From assembly GCA_964573855.1 (NCBI GenBank), contig CAZNKO010000008.1, forward strand, positions 1 through 27,668: DNA of 27,668 bases, written 5' to 3'. Each line of letters begins with the position of its first letter. Position 1 is the stretch's first letter. Shown here piece after piece: positions 7,545-14,170 of the stretch. The notes under the pieces are model-generated. The model made no database searches. It was not told the DNA's origin and saw only the letters and a list, made by a program, of their open reading frames with translations. The translations under genes were made by a program, and so were the position numbers. The stretch comes from CAZNKO01 sp964573855. Its GTDB lineage: Bacteria; Patescibacteriota; Patescibacteriia; UBA9934; GWF2-40-263.

Positions 7545-7571
7545 ACGGGCACGAAGCGTGTTCGTGCCCGT
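7545..7571 (-). terminator. Rho-independent terminator after the proline-rich small ORF
   Basis: A perfect 11-bp stem (ACGGGCACGAA / TTCGTGCCCGT, 5-nt loop) is followed on the minus strand by TATTTTGATT. It lies about 25 bp after the stop of the 33-aa ORF. Confidence 0.75.
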
Positions 7572-7595
7572 ACGGCTACAGGGCTTTGACACCCC

Positions 7596-7697
7596 TTACA
7601 ACCTGGGGCGAGGGTGCCCGGGATCCGGTGGCGGACTCGGGCTCGGATTCGGCTGGGGGTGACCAGGGTCGCCCGGCCTTTGCTGCAACAAAGCCAT
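7596..7697 (-). CDS. 33-residue proline-rich peptide
   Basis: A 33-aa ORF with ATG at 7697 and a perfect SD (AAAGGAGGA) 3 nt before it. The peptide starts MALLQQRPGD and contains two PGHP motifs flanking NPSPSPPPDP; 14 of 33 residues are proline. A small hairpin (CGCTC-TTTC-GAGCG) lies just upstream of the SD and a strong terminator follows, so this is a compact expression unit. TTGACA occurs at 7770-7765 on the same strand as a possible -35, but without a convincing -10. I know no family for it. It could be a genuine small protein or a small RNA with a fortuitous ORF. Proline runs of this kind usually need EF-P. Confidence 0.55.
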   Translation of the reverse strand: MALLQQRPGDPGHPQPNPSPSPPPDPGHPRPRL

Positions 7698-7796
7698 GAC
7701 TCCTCCTTTCTCGCTCGAAAGAGCGTACTCACTCCACTAAAAACTTGTCACTTTTGCATAGCGCTGTCAAGACATAAAGATCCCAAAAAAGAAAAA

Positions 7797-7820
7797 CGCT
7801 CGCAACTTGCGTTGCGAGCG
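7797..7820 (-). terminator. Rho-independent terminator of the outer-membrane-type protein gene
   Basis: A perfect 10-bp stem (CGCTCGCAAC / GTTGCGAGCG) with a 4-nt loop, followed on the minus strand by TTTTTCTTTTTT, 12 bp after the stop at 7833. Confidence 0.9.
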
Positions 7821-7832
7821 CACGATCACCTG

Positions 7833-9158
7833 CTACGGACAGCCGCCGCGCGCGGGGTCGCCCTTTTTTTCCGGACAGAAATCCAGGAGATCTGGGACCC
7901 CGTCTTCGTCCAAATCCGGCGGCGCCTCTTCCGGCAGAACGACCGGCTTTGCGGACTCTTCCGGACATCCGTGATTCGCTGCCGGACCCGGTTTGTCGAA
8001 GCATTTATCCTCCGTGTCAAAGACCCCATCCTCATCGAAGTCGACGATTTTGAGCGGCACAAGAGGCGCGTCTACCGGCGGTGGCTTCGCAGACGGTGGC
8101 GGCTCTACCCTCGCCGGAGCCGGTTCCACGATCACTTGTGGAGGGGGCGGCGGCATACGCTGTATCTCTGCCGGCGCCACGACATCCGGCGAAGAAGAAG
8201 GTGCTTCCGCAGGAGGAGCCGGCGGCACAAACTTCGCGCTCCCGCACTCCCCTGGTGCGTATCCGACCGAGGTGAGCGCACGGAAGGCAGGAACCCCGTA
8301 CGCCTTCATCATCCCGGTCCCAACGGCTCCCGTGAGAAGAAAACCGAGCACGCACCAGCGCGCGCCGATTCTCCCCTCAAGCGCCCGGGTTGCTGGTTCA
8401 GAAAACGAAGCCGGGGACCAGATGGCGAAATCGACTTCGACGCCAGCGTCTCTTGGAGCTACTCCCGTGCCGTTGAACTCATACGCCACCCCAGCCTGGG
8501 TCCACCACTCGTTCCCGGTTCGGAGAATCCTGAGGTCGATCTCTGGCCGCGTGCGGAAGCCAAACCGCACGAGACCGTGGATCGGTCCCAAAGCGCCTCC
8601 GGCTGCCACCGCGACACCCCCTCCGCCCATCCCGTCGCCGTTCATGGCCTTTGCGTTGCCGCTTGGGATGGAAGCCTGTCCTTCAAGCGTCACATCCCAG
8701 GCGTCAGCATGGAGGCCTGCGCGCAAGCGTGATCGGATATCCCCGAACGCCATGGTATCGAGCGTCGGCGACGCCCCGAGAGGGACGAGGGACCGAAGAG
8801 ATCCGTTTTGAAAGAGCGTCCCCTCCATCTCTCCGCTCAACCCAAGGCGCAATCTCGGGCCCCCAAGGTCGATGTCGAAAAGACCGACCGTTCCCCAGAG
8901 GCTTGCACCCACGCGGTTCTCGACGAGCGGCTCACGGACTCCGTCCGCGTGCTCGAGCACGAGCGGCCACACGGCCTCCTGAAGGGCCAGGGACACGCGC
9001 CACTGCATCGCTTCGGGAATCGCGGCCCCCTCGGACGTGAGGATGCCGGAGGGATCTCCGACCGGCCGAAGCCGATTCACATCAAGAAGGTCGAGCTCGG
9101 CCGCCACGCGCGGCGCGACAAACATCAGAACCACCGCGACGACACGCGTCGTACGCAT
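7833..9158 (-). CDS. Outer-membrane-type beta-barrel protein with thrombospondin type 3 repeats
   Basis: A 441-aa protein. The start is ATG 9158, with AAAGGTGAG 4 nt upstream; an ATG at 9167 has no SD. A signal peptide (1-20, cleaved near VAAEL) is followed by about 260 residues of alternating strands (LDVNRLRPVGDPSGIL, LGLSGEMEGTLF, VTLEGQASIPSG, VRFGFRTRP, QAGVAYEFNG) that resemble the N-terminal barrel of myxobacterial 'OmpA family' proteins. Then come a Pro-rich linker (about 310-372) and two thrombospondin type 3 calcium-binding repeats (DFDEDGVFDTEDKC, DLDEDGVPDLLDFC). It ends there, without the usual OmpA peptidoglycan-binding domain. An outer-membrane barrel is unexpected in Patescibacteria, which are thought to lack a standard outer membrane. 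The role is unknown. Confidence 0.78.
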   Translation of the reverse strand: MRTTRVVAVVLMFVAPRVAAELDLLDVNRLRPVGDPSGILTSEGAAIPEAMQWRVSLALQEAVWPLVLEHADGVREPLVENRVGASLWGTVGLFDIDLGGPRLRLGLSGEMEGTLFQNGSLRSLVPLGASPTLDTMAFGDIRSRLRAGLHADAWDVTLEGQASIPSGNAKAMNGDGMGGGGVAVAAGGALGPIHGLVRFGFRTRPEIDLRILRTGNEWWTQAGVAYEFNGTGVAPRDAGVEVDFAIWSPASFSEPATRALEGRIGARWCVLGFLLTGAVGTGMMKAYGVPAFRALTSVGYAPGECGSAKFVPPAPPAEAPSSSPDVVAPAEIQRMPPPPPQVIVEPAPARVEPPPSAKPPPVDAPLVPLKIVDFDEDGVFDTEDKCFDKPGPAANHGCPEESAKPVVLPEEAPPDLDEDGVPDLLDFCPEKKGDPARGGCP

Positions 9159-9249
9159 TGAACTCACCTTTCTCTACAATAAAGCGGAACCGCCGCCCAC
9201 GGGTTTTTCGGTTCTGACGGGACCACCCGCCTCCCCGAAAGAACGTCTC

Positions 9250-9278
9250 AATCTAAGCATTTTTGAGAAAAAAGTCAA
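9250..9278 (-). promoter_or_regulatory. Candidate sigma70 promoter of the barrel-protein gene
   Basis: On the minus strand TTGACT (9278-9273) and TAGATT (9255-9250) are spaced by 17 bp, about 92 nt upstream of ATG 9158. Confidence 0.4.
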
Positions 9279-9359
9279 TCCTCGGTCATTGAGTCCTGCC
9301 ATCTTGCCAAATTCCTCTTTTTCTGATTACATATCCTGGCCATCACAAAGGAGGAAGGC

Positions 9360-9878
9360 GTGCGTAAAACATGGCTCTTTTTCTACTGGATCCTGGTGTG
9401 GAGTACCCTCGGCTGCAACACAAGGCCGTTCGATGGAGCCTCAAGTGTCGAGTGCGTCTGGCCCAAGACAAGCTTCGGCAAGGACCTGTTCGCCGAGTAC
9501 ATCGCGGAGTATAAGGGACGTAAGACGGATTGTATCCTCGCTTTCTATCACATACGCGAGAATGAAGACACGGAGAGCGACATCGTGGCGCCACTCAAGG
9601 CGTTCGAGGTCGTCCGAGAACGAGATCTCGGAACGAAGAACCCGTTCGGGTACGCCGAATTCGCCGTGACGTTCCAAGTGGACCTTTCCGAGGCAACGAT
9701 AGATGAGACGGTCAATGAGTTCTTCGATGAAGAAGGCCGGTTACACCTCGAAGAAGACGAGGATGTCTGGCTTCACTTCGTCGCCCGGGAAGAGGGATCG
9801 CCCATGTCCACCAACATGCTCGTGACTGCGTATGGGTGGGAAGAATTCTTCGGAACGTGTCGGGTCGTCAGATTTTAA
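9360..9878 (+). CDS. Hypothetical lipoprotein
   Basis: A 172-aa protein starting at GTG 9360, directly after AAAGGAGGAAGGC. The signal ends in a lipobox (STLGC, Cys19). The mature domain is acidic (EEGRLHLEEDEDVWLHF) with two further Cys (Cys31, and Cys167 in FGTCRVV) that could pair. I do not recognise a family. Lysine is mostly AAG and the codon use differs from lexA next door, where AAA dominates; this is shared with the 1533 gene and the barrel gene. It is divergent from the barrel gene and has its own terminator. It could be foreign, or belong to a class of strongly SD-led exported proteins of this lineage. Confidence 0.75.
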   Translation: MRKTWLFFYWILVWSTLGCNTRPFDGASSVECVWPKTSFGKDLFAEYIAEYKGRKTDCILAFYHIRENEDTESDIVAPLKAFEVVRERDLGTKNPFGYAEFAVTFQVDLSEATIDETVNEFFDEEGRLHLEEDEDVWLHFVAREEGSPMSTNMLVTAYGWEEFFGTCRVVRF

Positions 9879-9911
9879 GATCGCTCATCGTGCAAAGGTG
9901 CGTCGTGCCGC

Positions 9912-9938
9912 TCTTCAAACGGGCGGCTTTTTTTATCT
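9912..9938 (+). terminator. Rho-independent terminator of the 9360 lipoprotein gene
   Basis: GCCGC and GCGGC pair around an 11-nt loop, then seven Ts follow. About 35 bp after the stop. Confidence 0.65.
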
Positions 9939-9982
9939 AAAACTTATCCACACCCTACCTAAATTTGGCTAAACAAATACTC

Positions 9983-10038
9983 TTGCGTTCGGTTTTTGTA
10001 CGGTATATGATACGAACAGAACACGAACAACAGGAAGT
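9983..10038 (+). promoter_or_regulatory. lexA promoter with possible operator
   Basis: TTGCGT (9983-9988) and TATGAT (10006-10011) are 17 bp apart. GAAC half-sites follow immediately (ACGAACA at 10012-10018 and again at 10023-10029, with an extra GAAC between), and CGTTCGG lies in the spacer. GAAC/GTTC is the half-site used by Gram-positive-type LexA operators, so autoregulation is plausible, but no canonical CGAAC-N4-GTTCG box is seen. Confidence 0.45.
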
Positions 10039-10082
10039 GATTAATCACATTTTTCACCTCAACCACATCAATCACCTTTCTT

Positions 10083-10700
10083 ATGCCCCCGCTCACAAAA
10101 AAACAATCTGAAATGCTCTCCTATATCCGCGAGCACATTCGATCGTTCGGATACGCGCCAAGTTATCGGGAAATCGCCGAGCACTTTGACCTCTCCTCCC
10201 CTGCCACGGTGCATCAACACGTCAAAGCGCTTCTCGAAAAAGGGGTGATCAAGATGGGAGAGGATGGCGAGGCGCGATCGATCGAGATTTTAAAGGAAGA
10301 AAAGCCAACAGAGCCGGCCGTTGCTCTGCCGCTTCTCGGACTCATCACCGCTGGGGTGCCGATCGAAGCGGTTGAGGATAATGAAACCATGGCCGTCCCC
10401 GCACAATTCGTGCTCGACGGAGCAAACTCGTACGTTCTCAAAGTGAAGGGGCAATCCATGATTGAGGATAGAATTTTGAACGGCGACTACGTCGTGATCG
10501 AACGAAAAAAAAAAAAAAAAAATGGAGAGGTCGTCGTGGCCCTCCTCGACAATGCGTACGCCACGCTCAAACGATTCTATCGTGAACAGAAGCGTATTCG
10601 TCTCCAACCCGCAAACAGCACCATGGATCCGATCTTTGTAAAGGACTGCAATATCCAAGGAGTTGTCCGAGCCGTGATCAGAAAGTTCCAACCAGTGTAG
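10083..10700 (+). CDS. lexA: LexA repressor
   Basis: LexA represses DNA-damage genes and cleaves itself when RecA is activated. The 205-aa protein has a winged-helix domain (1-70; YREIAEHFDLSSPATVHQHV is the recognition region), the Ala90-Gly91 cleavage site (LITAGVP), catalytic Ser125 (GQSMIED) and Lys163 (ATLKRF). The length is normal. There is no SD: the ATG follows a G-poor leader of short words (CACATCAATCACCTTTCTT). A run of 18 A (10505-10522) encodes Arg141-Lys146 and the first two bases of Asn147 in the catalytic domain; it is long enough for transcriptional slippage or an assembly error. The frame is intact as given. uvrD, a typical SOS gene, lies 1.2 kb away on the other strand. Confidence 0.96.
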   Translation: MPPLTKKQSEMLSYIREHIRSFGYAPSYREIAEHFDLSSPATVHQHVKALLEKGVIKMGEDGEARSIEILKEEKPTEPAVALPLLGLITAGVPIEAVEDNETMAVPAQFVLDGANSYVLKVKGQSMIEDRILNGDYVVIERKKKKKNGEVVVALLDNAYATLKRFYREQKRIRLQPANSTMDPIFVKDCNIQGVVRAVIRKFQPV

Positions 10701-10917
10701 GATTCTGCAAATGATTGCTTAAAATTGTCTAAGCGCGGGGTGCTGGGTCTTGGGCATCGAGAGTCGCCGCGTGAGATCTGGATCCTTCCCCCAGACCTGA
10801 CCTGGTCGATATCTCCTTCGCTTGAGACCCGCCACTTCCCGCTTAGCCCCCGCCGCCTTCTGCTTACTGCCTACTGCTTTCTACCATCTCCTAACGCCTA
10901 AAGCCTAACGCCTCTTT
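10701..10917. repeat. Intergenic stretch with degenerate word array (CTTACTGCCTACTGCT type)
   Basis: 217 bp with no gene. The last 80 bp (about 10838-10917) repeat words such as CTTCTGCTTACTG, CCTACTGCT, CCTAACGCC and AAAGCCTAACGCC. This resembles the array upstream of the nuclease gene. No terminator with a U-tract was found for lexA. Confidence 0.5.
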
Positions 10918-11070
10918 ATGTCCTCCCTCACCCTTCGTCACCACGACATCACGCTCACTTTTATGCCCTTGCGCCGTCAGCGGAGCGATGTTGCGCGCAA
11001 GCGTTGGCTTGCGCTTCTGAACCGCCGCAAAGTTAAAAAAGCCTGGCGGAATTATTTCAATCGGTCCTAA
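10918..11070 (+). CDS. Small basic protein, 50 aa
   Basis: ATG 10918 to TAA 11070. The product is strongly basic (segments MPLRRQRSDVARKRWLALL and NRRKVKKAWRNYFNRS) and could bind nucleic acid or ribosomes, or be spurious. It has no SD; like other genes here its ATG follows a pyrimidine-rich word leader (CGCCTCTTTATG). It overlaps the stop of the convergent membrane protein gene by 4 bp. Confidence 0.4.
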   Translation: MSSLTLRHHDITLTFMPLRRQRSDVARKRWLALLNRRKVKKAWRNYFNRS

Positions 11071-11618
11071 TTTCCAAACTCTCCTTCCAAAATGTGCTCT
11101 GCAGGGTCGGGGTTGCCGTCTTTCGCCTCAAGCGTAATCACAATTCGCGTGTAGGCCTGATAATCTTTTCCAAGCAGCCCGTTCCATTCAAGCACAAATT
11201 CGCCGAGGGAGTTCGTAACCATTTCGCCCGTGGAAAAATAATCAAACGGCACGGGACGCACGAGCCAGCCTTCGTAAAAAAACTTCTCGCGGTCAATTGT
11301 GGAGAGCGATGCTTTCACGGAGTGATAATAATGTCCTTCCCCCGTGCCGCGTGTGGCACGTCCACTTGCGGAACCGCCCGTGACGTCCTTAAGCGTCGCT
11401 TCTGAGCTTTCCAAATCCAGCCCTGGCGGAAGAGCAGGAGGGATCATGGAAGAAAGGCCTGCGAGAGCCGCATCCGGCGCCGTCGGACGTCCACCTTTTT
11501 GCCGAAACCAATAAACACTCGCAGCAAATACTCCGATCAGAATAACAAGGAGGGCGGATGTGCCGAAAACGGTTCGCGCGTTGCGCCGCGGCCGGCTGTA
11601 AGAACGACGATTAAACAT
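11067..11618 (-). CDS. Membrane-anchored protein with conserved extracytoplasmic domain
   Basis: From ATG 11618 the protein has 183 aa: a basic N-terminus (NRRSYSRPRRNAR), one transmembrane helix (about 19-40) and an outer domain ending in GEFVLEWNG ... YTRIVITLEAKDGNPDPAEHILEGEF. This C-terminal pattern resembles domains annotated as anti-sigma-factor/RskA C-terminal-like in CPR genomes; I am not sure of it. The frame extends upstream to ATG 11759, but that part (11640-11759) is built from palindromes (stem CTCCCCGCCA/TGGCGGGGAG) and has no protein-like character, so I prefer 11618, which has a pyrimidine-rich leader (GTTCTCCTAT). It follows uvrD on the same strand and converges on the small basic ORF. 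Confidence 0.68.
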   Translation of the reverse strand: MFNRRSYSRPRRNARTVFGTSALLVILIGVFAASVYWFRQKGGRPTAPDAALAGLSSMIPPALPPGLDLESSEATLKDVTGGSASGRATRGTGEGHYYHSVKASLSTIDREKFFYEGWLVRPVPFDYFSTGEMVTNSLGEFVLEWNGLLGKDYQAYTRIVITLEAKDGNPDPAEHILEGEFGN

Positions 11619-11672
11619 ATAGGAGAACGCTGCCTGTTTTTTAACATCTCCGCCCCTGTCGAGCAGTCGGTG

Positions 11673-11792
11673 ACAGCCCGGCGGTAGCGAGCCGTCTCCC
11701 CGCCACAATTTCGTAGATGTTGGCGGGGAGGGCGAGGATTGTTTGAGCGTACGAGCCATTTTATCCCTTCGACGAGCTCAGGGGATAAAATG
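11673..11792. repeat. Palindrome cluster upstream of the membrane protein
   Basis: Two hairpins. One has a perfect 10-bp stem, CTCCCCGCCA ... TGGCGGGGAG (about 11694-11732). The other (11759-11790) has TTTTATCCC/GGGATAAAA arms enclosing TTCGACGAGCTCA. The second is a version of the widespread CCCTGAGCTCGTCGAAGGG dispersed palindrome. The motif GCGAGCCGTCTCC (11688-11700) is shared with the 180-bp palindromic element at 19239-19418. Confidence 0.55.
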
Positions 11793-11884
11793 TGGCGAGA
11801 AGCGAGTTCCACAGCCAGGCGAGCGACGACGGAGCTGTCCCGGCAGCGCAGACTCGGGGCGGAGTGAAAATACAGGCAGCCCCA

Positions 11885-14008
11885 TTATAACTCGTCGACG
11901 CTCCGCAAAAAATCCCGCGCAGCGGGATCCCGCCCTGCGGGACTTACGGGCCGTGGACGCTCTTTTTTCTCGCCCGAAGAATCGAGCACGATGGTGGGCT
12001 CGTCGTCTGAATCAAATGCCGGCGGAGGCTTCCAGCGCGGAGTCGCACCCATTGAACGCAACCGCACCTCCTCTACGATTCCTTTTGGAATCTCTTGTAA
12101 AAATTGTGAAGGCTGGTTCAAAATCAAACTTTCTCCCCCCGTGATCGGATAAGACAAAAACAACTGCTTCTGCGCCCGGGTGGTCGCGACATAAAACAAG
12201 CGACGTTCCTCTTCAAGCCCCCCATCTTCATTCAGGGCACGCGGACTCGGAAACTTTCCGTCCGCAAGATGCATTATGAATACAACCGGCCACTCAAGCC
12301 CCTTGGCTTGATGGATCGTTGAAAGCACGACCCGCTCCTCTTCCACGGGTTCCGCGCCACGGCGCGAGGCTCCATATTCATCTGTGAGTGATACCTCGTC
12401 CAAAAATGTTTTGAGCTCCGTATATCCATCAGCGAACAAAGCGAACTGTTCCAAATCTTCCAGACGATCCCGGAAATCCGGATACTCGGCTTCAAGATAT
12501 TCATCGTAGCCGTTCGCGATCACAGCGCGGATAATGTCAGAAGGGTGCGATCCGGCCGTGAGCACTTTTTTAAAAAGCAAGGAACACTGTTGCCATCCGC
12601 GCACCGCCCGCGACGGAAGAGAGATCTCGGAGGCGATGGCATCCTGCATCCGTTCGCATCCGCGCAGCGCTTCGATAATTTTTCCCGCGGTCGCAAGCCC
12701 AATCCCTCCGTAGAGCCCAAGCACGCGCACCCAGGCCGTCTCATCTTTGGGATTCGAAAGGAGCCGGGTGTGCGCGACCACATCCTTGATGTGAGCGCGC
12801 TCGAAAAATTTCATCCCGCCGCGATAGTCGTACGGGATGTCGCGCTTCATGAGTTCGAATTCGAGCGCCTGCGAATGAAACGCGGCGCGAAAAAGCACGG
12901 CCATGGAAGAAAGCGGCGCGTTCATTTCATCGCGAATACGGAGCATCTGCTCGGCAATGTACTGCGCCTCTTGTGCCGCGGTCGCGGCCGGCACGACCGA
13001 GGGTTTCTCGAATCTGTTCCGCACGGCCTTCAATTTTTTTTTAAACTGATCGCGGTTTTGTTTGATCACCGCGTTCGCGACGTCAAGAATTTCAGGTGTG
13101 GAACGATAATTCGTTGTCAGATGAAATACGTGCGTCTCGGGATACCGATCGGGAAATTGCAAAATGTTTTTAATTTCTGCCGCGCGGAATGAATAGATGC
13201 TCTGGGCATCATCGCCGACGACGAGAATGTTGCGATGAACGGATGCCAGTTGCCGTATAATATCGGCCTGAACCGTATTCGTATCCTGATATTCGTCCAC
13301 GAGAATGTAGCGGAATTGTGACGCGAGACGCTGTTTGACACTCTCGTTATTGTAGAGGAGATCACGCAGACGAATGAGGAGATCGTCAAAATCCAACGCA
13401 TCCGAGGTCCGCTTGCGGTTTTCGTAGAGCTCCGCGATCCGCTCGATCGTGGGAATCAAGTCGATAAAATTCGGATGCTTCTGCTCCACAACGTCTCGAA
13501 TGTTTCGCGCCGCGTTTCGACTATAGCTCACCATAGCCTGAATGTTCGCGGGTGAAGGAAACCGGCGGGCAGTCGTATCAATGTCGAGATCTTTGATACA
13601 GACTTTAATAAGATCGCGACTATCTTCCTGATCCAGAATCGTAAAATTCGCTGTGTGGCCAACCGCGGGTGCGTACATCCGAAGAATCCGATTTGCGACC
13701 GAATGGAACGTCCCGCCCCAGAGACCCGTAAGGGAGGCGCCAAGCAATCCTTCCACACGCGAGAGCATTTCCCGCGCCGCTTTGTTCGTGAAGGTAAGGA
13801 GCAAGATCTGGTCGGCCGGAACGCCGTGATCCAAAAGAGAGGCCACGCGGTATGTGATCGTCCGTGTTTTTCCCGATCCAGCTCCAGCCAGGACAAGACA
13901 TGGCCCATCGCCATGCAAAACAACATCAAGCTGTTCCGGATTGAGTTCTTTTTCGTAATCAATCTTCCGCGACCCATGCACGCCGACGGAAAGGACAAAT
14001 TCTTTCAT
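11885..14008 (-). CDS. UvrD/PcrA-type SF1A DNA helicase
   Basis: A 707-aa 3'-5' helicase of the UvrD/Rep/PcrA family, used in nucleotide excision repair, replication restart or removal of recombination filaments. Visible motifs: LNPEQLDVV (Q motif), Walker A AGAGSGKT (41-48), LLLTFTNKAAREM (Ia), GTFHSVANRIL, DEYQDTN (II), VGDDAQSIYSFRAA (III), LTTNYRST (IV), STIHQAKGLEWPVVF (V) and EEERRLFYVATTRAQ (VI). The C-terminus is a degenerate acidic and Pro-rich tail, whose last part (SPAGRDPAARD) is encoded by a GC-rich palindrome. The ATG lies at the end of an inverted-repeat element, see 14006-14143. No SD. It is last in a long minus-strand run. Confidence 0.95.
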   Translation of the reverse strand: MKEFVLSVGVHGSRKIDYEKELNPEQLDVVLHGDGPCLVLAGAGSGKTRTITYRVASLLDHGVPADQILLLTFTNKAAREMLSRVEGLLGASLTGLWGGTFHSVANRILRMYAPAVGHTANFTILDQEDSRDLIKVCIKDLDIDTTARRFPSPANIQAMVSYSRNAARNIRDVVEQKHPNFIDLIPTIERIAELYENRKRTSDALDFDDLLIRLRDLLYNNESVKQRLASQFRYILVDEYQDTNTVQADIIRQLASVHRNILVVGDDAQSIYSFRAAEIKNILQFPDRYPETHVFHLTTNYRSTPEILDVANAVIKQNRDQFKKKLKAVRNRFEKPSVVPAATAAQEAQYIAEQMLRIRDEMNAPLSSMAVLFRAAFHSQALEFELMKRDIPYDYRGGMKFFERAHIKDVVAHTRLLSNPKDETAWVRVLGLYGGIGLATAGKIIEALRGCERMQDAIASEISLPSRAVRGWQQCSLLFKKVLTAGSHPSDIIRAVIANGYDEYLEAEYPDFRDRLEDLEQFALFADGYTELKTFLDEVSLTDEYGASRRGAEPVEEERVVLSTIHQAKGLEWPVVFIMHLADGKFPSPRALNEDGGLEEERRLFYVATTRAQKQLFLSYPITGGESLILNQPSQFLQEIPKGIVEEVRLRSMGATPRWKPPPAFDSDDEPTIVLDSSGEKKERPRPVSPAGRDPAARDFLRSVDEL
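11913..11942. repeat. GC-rich palindrome in the 3' end of uvrD
   Basis: Two nested hairpins (CCCGC-gca-GCGGG and TCCCGC-cct-GCGGGA) encode the tail residues SPAGRDPAAR. The core resembles the palindrome in the lipoprotein gene at 5035-5061. Confidence 0.6.
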
Positions 14009-14143
14009 ACCCGGTACTACAACTTCGATAAAAACTGTTTCTGGAGTAAAACTTTTGATAGTCAGATTCTTTCTGTGAATGTATAGACATGCTTGGAACG
14101 ACGGACGTTGACAGAAACATCGAAGTTGTAGTCACCGGGCATA
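14006..14143. repeat. Inverted-repeat element copy 1 (overlaps uvrD start codon)
   Basis: Arms of about 25 bp at 14006-14030 and 14119-14143 share CTACAACTTCGAT and CCCGGT. The uvrD ATG is the outermost three bases of one arm (GGGTATG on the minus strand). Read as mRNA on the minus strand, the arms would pair over about 22 bp and bury the uvrD start. The inner region contains TTTCTGTGAATGTATAGACA, which recurs in the copy upstream of pgk in the opposite relative orientation. Confidence 0.75.
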
Positions 14144-14170
14144 GCCTCCACAGCATACCACACCGCTTTT

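Noticed and set aside
11619..11759. N-terminal extension of the 11067-11618 protein by 47 codons
   Set aside because: It is built of palindromes shared with other repeats, and a membrane-protein start with a pyrimidine-rich leader lies at 11618.
11793..11884. Terminator after uvrD
   Set aside because: Hairpins are present but no U-tract follows on the minus strand; the transcript may run on into the 11618 gene.
14062..14142. A 26-codon ORF starting MPGDYNFDVS after GGAGG, inside the inverted-repeat element
   Set aside because: It looks protein-like, but the corresponding frame in copy 2 is not kept; it is best explained by the repeat arms.
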